A program made the translations under genes and the position numbers. Of a stretch of DNA of 16,572 nt, positions 7,381 to 14,745 are shown one piece after another. The DNA comes from an uncultured Erysipelotrichaceae bacterium (lineage in GTDB: Bacteria; Bacillota_I; Bacilli_A; RF39; UBA660): positions 1-16,572 of the forward strand of contig CACZOV010000051.1 in NCBI GenBank assembly GCA_902782915.1, read 5' to 3'. Positions within the stretch are counted from its first letter, which is position 1; each line of letters opens with the position of its first letter. Below the pieces are notes generated by a model that saw nothing but the letters and a program-made list of their open reading frames with translations, was not told the origin of the DNA and made no database searches.

Positions 7381-8099
7381 TGAAAGTTTTAAATGATATA
7401 GTAGGTAAACATTTAAAGATTTATCAAGATGATGATTTTTTTAAATTTTCTTTAGAAAGTGTATTACTTCCTGATTTTGTTACAATTAATTTGAGAGATA
7501 AAATGATTTTAGATTTGTGTTCAGGAAATTGTCCTATTCCTTTAATTTTATCTAAAAAAACAAATGCTCATATATATGGAGTAGAACTTCAAAAAGAAGT
7601 ATATGAATTAGGTAGAGAAAGCATAATCATTAATAATAAAGAAGATCAAATAACTCTCCTAAATGAAGATGTTTTAAATTTAAAAAATGTCTTTAAAGGA
7701 GATATGTTTGATATAATAACTGTAAATCCTCCATATTTTAAAGACTATGAAAAATCTATAAAAAACAAAAATCAAATAAAAGCAATAGCAAGGCATGAAA
7801 ACAATTTAAATTTAGAAAGTTTATTTAAAATAGTTAATTATTTATTAAAGACAAATGCTTCTTTTTATATGGTCCATAGAACTGAAAGATTAATCGAAAT
7901 AATAAGTTTATTAAATAAATATAATTTGATACCTAAATCAATAGAGTTTATTTATCCAAGTAGAGGAATGGAATCTAAATTATTTATGATTAAAGCAGTA
8001 AAGGGAGGACATGAAGGAGTAAAAATTCATGATGGACTTTATATTCATAAAAAAGATGGAAGTTATCGAGATGAAATTAAAAAAATTTTTGGAGAATAA
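7380..8099 (+). CDS. TrmN6/YabB-type tRNA1(Val) adenine-N6 methyltransferase
   Basis: This is a class I SAM-dependent methyltransferase. The E. coli homologue TrmN6 (YfiC) methylates A37 of tRNA1(Val), and the Bacillus neighbour of yaaT is YabB of the same family. Seen: the family N-terminus FFKFSLESVLLPDF (20-33), SAM motif I LDLCSGNCPIP (45-55), an acidic end of strand 2 (GVEL, 67-70), and the N6-adenine catalytic motif NPPYF (116-120). At 239 aa it is normal length. The start codon shares one base with the ricT stop (TAATG). The substrate is inferred from family and synteny. In Bacillus a yabA gene lies between yaaT and yabB; it is missing here. Confidence 0.87.
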   Translation: MKVLNDIVGKHLKIYQDDDFFKFSLESVLLPDFVTINLRDKMILDLCSGNCPIPLILSKKTNAHIYGVELQKEVYELGRESIIINNKEDQITLLNEDVLNLKNVFKGDMFDIITVNPPYFKDYEKSIKNKNQIKAIARHENNLNLESLFKIVNYLLKTNASFYMVHRTERLIEIISLLNKYNLIPKSIEFIYPSRGMESKLFMIKAVKGGHEGVKIHDGLYIHKKDGSYRDEIKKIFGE

Positions 8100-8101
8100 A
8101 A

Positions 8102-8734
8102 ATGAATAATAAATATAATTATATTAAAGAACCATTTGAAAATTATGAAGAGTTAACTCTTAAAGTAAAAAAACTAGGGGATATTACTAAAATAATAAAT
8201 GATAAAAATAAGATGATTGATGTTTTAACATATAGTGGTAACAAGTTCTTTTTGGTTGCTTTTTTTGATGAAGTAAGCAGAAAAATAGCAAATGGAACAA
8301 TAAAAGATGAAGATTTAATGTTATTTAGAAGTGGATGGTTAGTAAAGCAAATTTTAAATTTAGAAAAATTGGTTAAACAAAAAGGTAGATTTTTGTATTA
8401 TTATGAAATTGGTGATAAACTAAATTATATTTCTTTAATTAAAGACTTTGACACTGTAAATGCAAATTATACAAATCCCATACTTATAAAAAAAATAATT
8501 AATAATCCATATAATTCTGAGCTTAGATATTGGCTAACATCAGGAAGTATATATATGATTTTACCATTTGAAATACAACGTAACATAGCTATATCTTTTC
8601 ATAAATATGGTGGGTTAGAAATTGCTTCTAGAATATTAGACACTGCTGTAGCTAATCGTAAACGTTTAAGCAATTTAAAGAAAAGTGAAGAAGAATTTAT
8701 GAAAAAAATAAATAAAAATTTTATATCCTATTGA
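8102..8734 (+). CDS. Hypothetical protein, 210 aa, last gene of dnaX operon
   Basis: I do not recognise this protein. It starts 2 nt after the methyltransferase stop with SD TTGGAGAA, so it is very likely cotranslated with the operon. No signal peptide, convincing membrane segment or cysteine is seen. The middle has aromatic-rich stretches (YYYEIGDKLNYISL) and a C-terminal helical part with ELRYWLTSGSIYMILPF, NIAISFHKYGGLEIASRI and a basic tail. Nothing identifies a catalytic site. Codon use matches its neighbours. Its TGA stop lies inside the -35 box of the MerR-type promoter. In Bacillus the corresponding position holds a GIY-YIG gene and rsmI, and it resembles neither. Confidence 0.75.
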   Translation: MNNKYNYIKEPFENYEELTLKVKKLGDITKIINDKNKMIDVLTYSGNKFFLVAFFDEVSRKIANGTIKDEDLMLFRSGWLVKQILNLEKLVKQKGRFLYYYEIGDKLNYISLIKDFDTVNANYTNPILIKKIINNPYNSELRYWLTSGSIYMILPFEIQRNIAISFHKYGGLEIASRILDTAVANRKRLSNLKKSEEEFMKKINKNFISY

Positions 8735-8761
8735 CTCTCCACTTAACAGGAGTGATATATT
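8731..8761 (+). promoter_or_regulatory. MerR-type promoter/operator with 19-bp spacer
   Basis: TTGACT (8731-8736) and TATATT (8756-8761) are separated by 19 nt, the over-long spacing that MerR-family activators correct by twisting DNA. The spacer is centred on a dyad CTCC-ac-TTAA-ca-GGAG (8737-8752), the usual operator geometry. It lies directly upstream of a merR gene and overlaps the stop codon of the preceding operon. Confidence 0.85.
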
Positions 8762-8779
8762 CATTATGAAGGAGGAAGT

Positions 8780-8808
8780 TTGACAAATTCTTAAATATAT
8801 TATAAAAT
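8780..8808 (+). promoter_or_regulatory. Second, constitutive-looking promoter of merR
   Basis: TTGACA (8780-8785), a 17-nt spacer and TAAAAT (8803-8808) make a good sigma-A promoter starting near 8815, just before the merR ribosome binding site. It could supply basal regulator while the 19-bp-spacer promoter upstream is activated on demand. Confidence 0.6.
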
Positions 8809-8833
8809 ATAGGCAAATTGTGGGGGGATTAGT

Positions 8834-9187
8834 ATGTATAAAATAGGAGATTTTTCTAAACAAACAGGTGCAAGTGTTAAAACACTTAGATACTATGATG
8901 AAATAGGTTTATTAATTCCATCTAAAGTTGATTCTTATACAAGCTATAGATATTATACAGATAAAGAATTAAATGAATATAAAAGAATAGAGTATTTAAA
9001 AAAATTAGGATTTACTTTAGAAGAGATCAAAAACAGTTTTGATAATTTATCATTTGATATTTTAGAAGTAAAAAAACAAGAATTAATTAAGAAAAGAGAA
9101 CAAATTACTTTTCAAATAAATGAAATTAATTCTTTACTAGAAAAATCTATAACTAAAGAAAAAACAAAAATAATTTTAAAAAATTAA
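8834..9187 (+). CDS. MerR-family transcriptional regulator, HTH plus coiled coil only
   Basis: MerR proteins are dimers that bind long-spacer promoters and switch them on when a ligand is sensed. The N-terminal winged HTH (1-70) is canonical: IGDFSKQTGASVKTLRYYDE, IGLL, YRYYTDKEL and LKKLGFTLEEIK. Residues about 75-110 form the dimerisation helix. The protein then ends at 117 aa; the effector domain (GyrI-like, often about 150 residues, or a Cys metal loop) is absent, and there is no cysteine. SD-like GGGGGGAT precedes the ATG. The upstream operator implies autoregulation. A six-A run at the extreme 3' end precedes a second frame (9207-9404), and a one-base change there would extend the protein. 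The inducer is unknown. Confidence 0.9.
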   Translation: MYKIGDFSKQTGASVKTLRYYDEIGLLIPSKVDSYTSYRYYTDKELNEYKRIEYLKKLGFTLEEIKNSFDNLSFDILEVKKQELIKKREQITFQINEINSLLEKSITKEKTKIILKN

Positions 9188-9206
9188 GAATTTGTATAAA
9201 ATATTT

Positions 9207-9404
9207 ATGACGAAAATAAAAAGATTAAAAGAGCTTGAAAAATTAAAGCAAAATTATATTATATTAAAATCACTAGTATTAAAGTATAAAGAAATAATAG
9301 AATATAATAATCAAATCGAAGAGTTTAATCGTGAAGAAAAAGCAAAAGTTAAAAAATTAGTATTAACAAAACCATTTTATGGGAAAAATTTACAAGTAGG
9401 ATAG
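9207..9404 (+). CDS. Small helical protein or frameshifted tail of MerR
   Basis: This is a 65-aa Lys/Glu-rich frame with strong coiled-coil character (KRLKELEKLKQNY and onward) and a less charged end, VLTKPFYGKNLQVG. No Shine-Dalgarno sequence precedes the ATG at 9207 or the alternative TTG at 9192. The frame is open back to base 9180, inside the last codons of merR, and lies in the +1 frame relative to it. Loss of one A from the A6 run at 9178-9183 would fuse the two frames into a protein of about 190 aa. I therefore call it either a small gene or the C-terminal part of the regulator. It resembles no effector domain that I know. Confidence 0.45.
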   Translation: MTKIKRLKELEKLKQNYIILKSLVLKYKEIIEYNNQIEEFNREEKAKVKKLVLTKPFYGKNLQVG

Positions 9405-9411
9405 CAGTAAC

Positions 9412-9440
9412 TTGTTAATTATCTTGTTTTGTGCTACTAT
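9412..9440 (+). promoter_or_regulatory. Promoter of the pth-mfd operon
   Basis: TTGTTA (9412-9417), a 17-nt spacer ending in TGC and TACTAT (9435-9440) form a sigma-A promoter with an extended -10 (TGnTACTAT). The predicted start near 9447 leaves a leader of about 65 nt containing a hairpin. Confidence 0.7.
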
Positions 9441-9455
9441 ATACATATAAAAAAT

Positions 9456-9488
9456 AAGAAAAGCCTAATTAAAAATTGGGATTTTCTT
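9456..9488 (+). other. Stem-loop in the pth leader
   Basis: AAGAAAAgCCtAATT (9456-9470) pairs with AATTgGGaTTTTCTT (9474-9488) around a 3-nt loop, with one G-U pair and one G-A mismatch. It lies between promoter and ribosome binding site. The downstream T's are interrupted (TTTATTTAT), so it could be a weak attenuator, an mRNA stabiliser or a leftover terminator. Confidence 0.5.
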
Positions 9489-9512
9489 TATTTATAAAAA
9501 GTGGGTGATAAA

Positions 9513-10070
9513 ATGAAATTAATTGTTGGATTAGGTAATCCTGGTAAGGAATATGAAATGACTCGTCATAACATAGGTTTTTATTTTTTAGATTTATTTG
9601 CTAATAAAAATAATATATCTTTTAAAGAAAAGTTTAATGGACTTTATGCTAAAGTAAAAATAAATGATGAAGATGTAATTTTATTAAAACCTCAAACGTA
9701 TATGAATTTATCAGGAGAATCTGTTATAATGTTTAAAAATTATTTTAAAATAGATTCAAAAGACATATTAGTTATTCATGATGATTTAGATCTAGAATTT
9801 GGAAGAATTAAATTAAAAGAAAATGGGTCAAGTGGTGGTCATAATGGAATAAAGAATATTATTTTAAATTTGAATACAGAAAACTTTAAACGTTTAAAAA
9901 TTGGAATTAGTAAAAGTAATTTAGTTGATACTAAAGACTATGTTTTAGGACATTTTACTAAAGAAGAACAAGAAGAATTAAAAATAAAAGAGAATGAAGT
10001 AATAAATATTATAGAAGAATTCTTTAAAATACCATTTAATGATTTAATGTCTAAATACAATAGGAGATAA
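9513..10070 (+). CDS. pth: Peptidyl-tRNA hydrolase (SpoVC)
   Basis: Pth cleaves peptidyl-tRNA released from stalled ribosomes and recycles tRNA; it is essential in most bacteria and is called SpoVC in Bacillus. The 185-aa protein has the family signature GLGNPGKEYEMTRHNIGF with the catalytic base H19. The peptide-binding MNLSGE has N65, HDDLDLEFG has D90-D91, and SGGHNGIKNI has N111. I start at ATG 9513 behind SD GGGTGAT. The GTG at 9501 would lie within that SD region and add four residues. mfd follows 2 nt later, matching the Bacillus spoVC-mfd neighbourhood except that the small fin gene normally between them is absent. Confidence 0.96.
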   Translation: MKLIVGLGNPGKEYEMTRHNIGFYFLDLFANKNNISFKEKFNGLYAKVKINDEDVILLKPQTYMNLSGESVIMFKNYFKIDSKDILVIHDDLDLEFGRIKLKENGSSGGHNGIKNIILNLNTENFKRLKIGISKSNLVDTKDYVLGHFTKEEQEELKIKENEVINIIEEFFKIPFNDLMSKYNRR

Positions 10071-10072
10071 AT

Positions 10073-13000
10073 ATGAAAAATTTATTTAATATATTTAACA
10101 TTAAATATGAAGAAAATATAGGACTTACAGGACTTACTGATGAGTCTTTTTGCCTATTAGTTGAAAGTTGGTTTCAAGAATATAATAAAAGTATCTTAAT
10201 TGTTACTCCAAGTTTAACAGATGCAAACAATTTATTAAATATTATAAGTTCTGTTAGAAGTGATATCTTATTTTTTCCAATGGATGATTTTTTAACAAGT
10301 GAAGCAATAAGTATAAGTCCAGATTTAATGGTAACAAGACTTGAAACTTTAAATGAACTAGTTAATGATTCTAAAAAAATTGTTATTACACATATGAATG
10401 GTTATTTAAGGTATTTACCAACCAAAAAAGTGTATAAAGAAAATATTTTAAATTTGAAAATAAATATGGAAATAGATCCAACTAAACTAGTAGAAAAACT
10501 ATGTAATATCGGGTATAAAAGAGAAATTTTAGTTACCAAAACTGGAGAAATTGGAGTAAGAGGATTTATTATAGATATTTTTCCAGTTTCAAGTGATCAT
10601 CCAATAAGAATAGAATTTTTTGGAGATACAATTGATTCTATTCGTATATTTAATGAAGAAAATCAAAAATCAATTAAAGAAATACAAGAATTTATAATAT
10701 ATCCATATACAGAGTTTTTGCTTGCTAATAATAGTTCAATAGATGATTATAAAAGTCAAAAATACTTACCAGAATACTTAAAAGAGATAACTAATATATC
10801 AGGTTATTTAGATGATCCAATTGTTATTTCTAAAGACTTTACATTGATTAAAAATAACTATCAAAAAATGTTGGATGAGATCAATTCTTATAAAGAAGAT
10901 GACAAGGATTATAAAGGAAAATATATGTTTTCTCTTGATATATTAAATATAGACAAAGTTGTTCATTACTTAAGTGTTGATAATTTAATACCTGATCATA
11001 AGTTTACAAATTATTATGATTTTCATATTAAAACTTCACCTAAGTTTCATGAAAATATTGATGTTATAAATACTTATCTAAGAGATGCTTTTAATATGAA
11101 AAGGCAAATTATTATTTGTTTAAAAGAATATCAAATAAAAAACTTTATCAAATATTTAGATCTTAATTATGTCTTAACTAGTATAGATAATTTAAGTGAT
11201 AATCTAATAAATATAGTTAATTTTGATTTACAACAAGGTTTTATCTATCAAGATAAAGTTATTTTAACAGATAAAGATTTATTTAATATAAAAAATACCA
11301 AAAAGAAGTATAAAACAAAATTTAAATATGCTGTTAAGATACGAGATTTAAATAGTTTAGAAATAGGAGATTATGTTGTTCATAGTATAAATGGTATAGG
11401 AATATATAATGGAATTAAAACTTTAAGTATCCATGATTTAAAAAAAGATTATTTAGAAATACTTTATAAGGGTGATGATAAACTTTATATTCCAGTTGAA
11501 AAAATAGAGCTTATAAGTAAATATTCAGGACGAGAAGGAGTTAGTCCTAAAATAAATGGATTAGGAAGTCTTGAATGGCGTAAAAATAAACAAAGAATTA
11601 TAAATAAAGTTCATGATATTGCGGATAAACTAATTAAATTATATGCACTTCGTAGTATGCAAAAAGGCTTTGCTTTTTCTCATGATACTAAATATCATGA
11701 TGAATTTTATAAAGAATTTGAATATGTACCAACACTTGATCAAATAAAAGCATATGATGAAATAAAAGATGATATGGAAAAAGTCCAACCAATGGATAGA
11801 CTTTTATGTGGTGATGTAGGTTTTGGTAAAACTGAGGTTGCTTTTCGAGCTATGTTTAAAGCAGTATATGACGGGAAACAAGTATTATATCTTTGCCCAA
11901 CAACAATTCTTTCCAATCAACAATATTTAAATGCTATTGATAGATTTAAAAACTTCCCAGTTAAAATAGAAATTTTAAATCGTTTTACACCACCAAAAAA
12001 AGTAAAAGAAATAACAGATGGGCTTAAAGATGGTACAATTGATATTGTAATAGGTACTCACAGACTTTTAAGTAATGATATAAAACCTAAAGATTTAGGA
12101 CTTTTAATAATAGATGAAGAACAAAGATTTGGAGTTGTCCATAAAGAAAAATTAAAACAATATAAATCAAATGTTGATGTGTTGACTTTAACAGCAACTC
12201 CAATTCCGAGAACTCTTCAAATGTCTATTGTAGGAATTAGAGCATTATCAGTTATTACAACTCCACCTGTTAATCGCTTTCCTGTACAAACTTATGTTGT
12301 ATATGAACAAGAAGAATTAATAAGAGATGCTATTGTTAAAGAAATGCTAAGGGATGGGCAAGTATTTATCTTATATAATAGAGTAGAAACTATTGAATCT
12401 AAAATGGAAGAAATACAAAAACTTGTTCCAAATGCTAGAATTGTAGTTGCTCATGGACAATTAACTAAAATTGAACTTGAAAATAGAATGATTAAGTTTA
12501 TTAATCATGAATATGATATTTTACTTTGTACAACTATAATTGAAACAGGTATAGATATTCCAAATGCAAATACGTTAATTGTACTTGATGCTCAATTATT
12601 TGGATTATCTCAACTATATCAAATAAGGGGACGTGTTGGACGAAGTAATAAAGTTGCTTATGCTTATCTTATGTATCCTAAAAATAAAGTATTAAATGAT
12701 GCAAGTATTAAAAGACTTAATGTCTTAAAAGAATTTACCGAATTAGGATCAGGATATGCAATTGCAAACAGAGATTTATCTATAAGAGGAGCTGGAGATA
12801 TACTAGGCTCTGAGCAAGCTGGATTTATAGATAGTGTTGGAATTGATTTATACCTAAAGATTTTAAATGATGAAACCAAACGTTTAAAAGGTGAAACGAT
12901 ACCAGAAGAAGTAAAAGATGAAAAACCACTTATTTCGGTATCTACACATATTGATGATCAATATACAAATGATTCTCATCTAAAAATAGAAATTCATAAA

Positions 13001-13354
13001 TTAATAAATACAATTGATTCTTATGATAAACTTTTAATGGTTAAAGAAGAATTTGAAGATAGATTTGGAAAAGCAACCGATGAAATTCTTGTTTATATGC
13101 ATGAAGAATGGTTTGATAAATTAGCTAAAATCAAAGGTGTTGAAGAAATAAGAGAAAATAAAGACTCTATGGAATTAATATTTAATATAGATGTAAGTAA
13201 AAGTATTAATGGAGAAGAATTATTCCTAAAAGCTTATAAAATATCTCGTAATTTTACTTTTAGTTATCATAATTTGAGAGTTCATGTAACTTTATCCTTA
13301 AAAGGACTTGATAAACATCCAATTTATTATTTGATTGATTTATTAAAAGACTAG
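10073..13354 (+). CDS. mfd: Transcription-repair coupling factor Mfd
   Basis: Mfd is a DNA translocase that pushes RNA polymerase off lesions and recruits UvrA, starting transcription-coupled repair. The 1093-aa protein is near full family length. In order: the UvrB-like N-terminal domains (about 1-330, with GYLRYLPT and GEIGVRGFIIDIFP), and a CarD-like RNA-polymerase-interacting domain from about 430 (EIGDYVVHSINGIGIY). The helicase core has Walker A GDVGFGKT (580-587), DEEQ (681-684), TATPIPRT (707-714) and motif VI QIRGRVGR (850-857). The TRG translocation segment and the C-terminal autoinhibitory domain follow. SD AGGAGA is at the end of pth. Terminator and stop codon overlap at the 3' end. 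Nothing suggests a defect. Confidence 0.97.
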   Translation: MKNLFNIFNIKYEENIGLTGLTDESFCLLVESWFQEYNKSILIVTPSLTDANNLLNIISSVRSDILFFPMDDFLTSEAISISPDLMVTRLETLNELVNDSKKIVITHMNGYLRYLPTKKVYKENILNLKINMEIDPTKLVEKLCNIGYKREILVTKTGEIGVRGFIIDIFPVSSDHPIRIEFFGDTIDSIRIFNEENQKSIKEIQEFIIYPYTEFLLANNSSIDDYKSQKYLPEYLKEITNISGYLDDPIVISKDFTLIKNNYQKMLDEINSYKEDDKDYKGKYMFSLDILNIDKVVHYLSVDNLIPDHKFTNYYDFHIKTSPKFHENIDVINTYLRDAFNMKRQIIICLKEYQIKNFIKYLDLNYVLTSIDNLSDNLINIVNFDLQQGFIYQDKVILTDKDLFNIKNTKKKYKTKFKYAVKIRDLNSLEIGDYVVHSINGIGIYNGIKTLSIHDLKKDYLEILYKGDDKLYIPVEKIELISKYSGREGVSPKINGLGSLEWRKNKQRIINKVHDIADKLIKLYALRSMQKGFAFSHDTKYHDEFYKEFEYVPTLDQIKAYDEIKDDMEKVQPMDRLLCGDVGFGKTEVAFRAMFKAVYDGKQVLYLCPTTILSNQQYLNAIDRFKNFPVKIEILNRFTPPKKVKEITDGLKDGTIDIVIGTHRLLSNDIKPKDLGLLIIDEEQRFGVVHKEKLKQYKSNVDVLTLTATPIPRTLQMSIVGIRALSVITTPPVNRFPVQTYVVYEQEELIRDAIVKEMLRDGQVFILYNRVETIESKMEEIQKLVPNARIVVAHGQLTKIELENRMIKFINHEYDILLCTTIIETGIDIPNANTLIVLDAQLFGLSQLYQIRGRVGRSNKVAYAYLMYPKNKVLNDASIKRLNVLKEFTELGSGYAIANRDLSIRGAGDILGSEQAGFIDSVGIDLYLKILNDETKRLKGETIPEEVKDEKPLISVSTHIDDQYTNDSHLKIEIHKLINTIDSYDKLLMVKEEFEDRFGKATDEILVYMHEEWFDKLAKIKGVEEIRENKDSMELIFNIDVSKSINGEELFLKAYKISRNFTFSYHNLRVHVTLSLKGLDKHPIYYLIDLLKD

Positions 13355-13379
13355 TAAAAAAATTATACTAGTTTTTTTT
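13345..13379 (+). terminator. Rho-independent terminator of pth-mfd
   Basis: AAAAGACTAGTA (13345-13356) pairs with TACTAGTTTTTT (13366-13377), 12 bp including one G-U, around a 9-nt loop with a run of eight T. The mfd stop codon lies in the left arm. Confidence 0.88.
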
Positions 13380-13417
13380 AATCTAAATTTATGTTATCCT
13401 ATCTATAGGAGTATTAT

Positions 13418-13939
13418 ATGTATAATAAAAAAGATAAAAAAATATATGATAAGACTAAAAGATATTTAGAGAATAGAAAAGAAAAAAATATAGAAGAAAA
13501 GTTAAATATAGTTAATTCTATCTTAGAAATAAGTGATAAGAAAGAAAGATATAGTTATTTATATGACTTAGTATGTTATTATTTAGATAAAGAGTTTAAA
13601 GAAAAGAACATATGTGGTTTTAAGAATAATATATGTAAAAATTGTCGATTTTTAAAAGAAAAAGAAATTAAGAAAGATTCTTATTTAAATGGATGTTGTC
13701 ATAGATTTTTAGGTAAAACAGATTGTAGAAATTTAGATTTAAAAACAGGAAAGTGTAAAATTAAAAATATAAGTTGTAAGTTATTTACTTGTAAATATTT
13801 AAAAAAAGAAGGATATAAATTTAATTTAAACGATATTTATTTATCAAGATATTTTTTTAATTTTAGACAAAAATATTATTTAAAAACTGCTTTTTTCTTA
13901 TCTAAAGAAGAAGTGTTAAAAGAAATTTTAAAAAGATAA
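13418..13939 (+). CDS. Cysteine-rich hypothetical protein, 173 aa
   Basis: I do not recognise it with certainty. The N-terminal 60 residues are a charged helical segment (KIYDKTKRYLENRKEK, YLYDLVCYYLDKEF). Then comes a cysteine-rich core with C66, C73, C76, C93, C94, H95, C103, C113, C120 and C125. The spacing, with a Cys-Cys-His at the centre, suggests several metal sites (zinc or iron-sulfur) and loosely recalls YkgJ-type cysteine-cluster proteins, but that is only resemblance. The tail (132-173) is aromatic and basic. SD TAGGAG precedes the ATG. A weak extended -10 (TGTTATCCT, 13392-13400) could drive it. It is a single gene between the mfd terminator and the promoter of the next gene, so function cannot be read from an operon. 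Confidence 0.72.
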   Translation: MYNKKDKKIYDKTKRYLENRKEKNIEEKLNIVNSILEISDKKERYSYLYDLVCYYLDKEFKEKNICGFKNNICKNCRFLKEKEIKKDSYLNGCCHRFLGKTDCRNLDLKTGKCKIKNISCKLFTCKYLKKEGYKFNLNDIYLSRYFFNFRQKYYLKTAFFLSKEEVLKEILKR

Positions 13940-13984
13940 AAAAATGTCGAATTAGCTCACTTTTTATTTTTTAATAATCAAAAT

Positions 13985-14013
13985 TTGACAAAATAATGTA
14001 AAATTGATATTCT
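13985..14013 (+). promoter_or_regulatory. Strong sigma-A promoter of the 195-aa gene
   Basis: A consensus TTGACA (13985-13990), a 17-nt spacer ending in TGA and TATTCT (14008-14013) give an extended -10 promoter. The predicted start near 14020 leaves a leader of about 25 nt with SD GAAAGGAA. Confidence 0.75.
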
Positions 14014-14045
14014 ATTAATGTAATAAATGATAGAAAGGAATACAT

Positions 14046-14633
14046 ATGAACGAGGAGGATATAAAGAAGCAGTTAGAAGTAAAAAATAAAGAAATTTACA
14101 AGAATAAACTTAATCTTGATCTTACCAATAATTTAGAAGTTCTAGTACTCGCAATTGATAATTTATTAAATAATATAAAGCTTGATACTAAAAATAAAAT
14201 TTTAGGAATAGCCGAAAGTTTTCAAAACGAAAGTATTATTGAAACTAACGTAAATAATTTTATAGAAAACTATAGATTATTTCTAATGAATTTATTAGAT
14301 AATAAAAAAAATAATATAGAATCTTTATATAATGAATTTGAAGATATTAATAATTATAAAGATAAATTAAAAAGTATTAATATAGAATTAAAAGATAATT
14401 TAACTAATTATTTTAATAATAATATAGATAATCTAGTAGCTAAAATTACAAATAACTATAATGATTCATTTTGTAATTTAAGAATAACAGAATACTTAAA
14501 AAACATTTTCAAAGATAATCTAAATAATAAAATATTAGATATTATAAATAGTAGGGATATTATACTTTTAAATACATTTAAAGAAAGTTTTTTTAAGTAT
14601 TTAGAATTAAATAAAAATACAATAGGTATATAA
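14046..14633 (+). CDS. Asn/Lys-rich helical hypothetical protein, 195 aa
   Basis: I do not recognise this protein. It is dominated by Asn, Lys, Ile, Leu, Asp and Glu, with only one cysteine (in DSFCNLRI) and no tryptophan. The pattern suggests long amphipathic helices, for example DNLLNNIKLDTKNKILGIAE and NIELKDNLTNYFNNNIDNL. No signal peptide or membrane segment is seen. SD GAAAGGAA lies 5 nt before the ATG; a second SD-like GAGGAGG inside codons 3-5 is followed by no nearby start codon. It has its own strong promoter and a likely terminator, so it is monocistronic. It could be a structural or coiled-coil protein. Composition follows the AT bias of the genome and gives no sign of recent transfer. 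Confidence 0.72.
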   Translation: MNEEDIKKQLEVKNKEIYKNKLNLDLTNNLEVLVLAIDNLLNNIKLDTKNKILGIAESFQNESIIETNVNNFIENYRLFLMNLLDNKKNNIESLYNEFEDINNYKDKLKSINIELKDNLTNYFNNNIDNLVAKITNNYNDSFCNLRITEYLKNIFKDNLNNKILDIINSRDIILLNTFKESFFKYLELNKNTIGI

Positions 14634-14661
14634 TAGTATTAAACTAATAATATCTTTTTTT
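14634..14661 (+). terminator. Likely terminator after the 195-aa gene
   Basis: ATAgTATTA pairs with TAATAaTAT around the loop AAC (14642-14644), with one internal mismatch, followed by C and seven T (14655-14661). The stem is all A/T, so it is weaker than the gyrA and mfd terminators. Confidence 0.5.
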
Positions 14662-14745
14662 AAATTTTAAAATAAATATTACTTTTAAAAACCTAATTTT
14701 GGGTATAAATTTCTTAATTAGAGAGATAATATTCTTGGTGATTAA

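Noticed and set aside
13938..13975. Possible terminator after the cysteine-rich gene
   Set aside because: A-run and T-run can pair, but the stem has mismatches and almost no G/C support, so I do not call it.
14703..14731. Sigma-G-like promoter before spoVT (GTATA, 17 nt, GATAATA)
   Set aside because: The -10 lacks the expected C, and its start would fall on the ribosome binding site.
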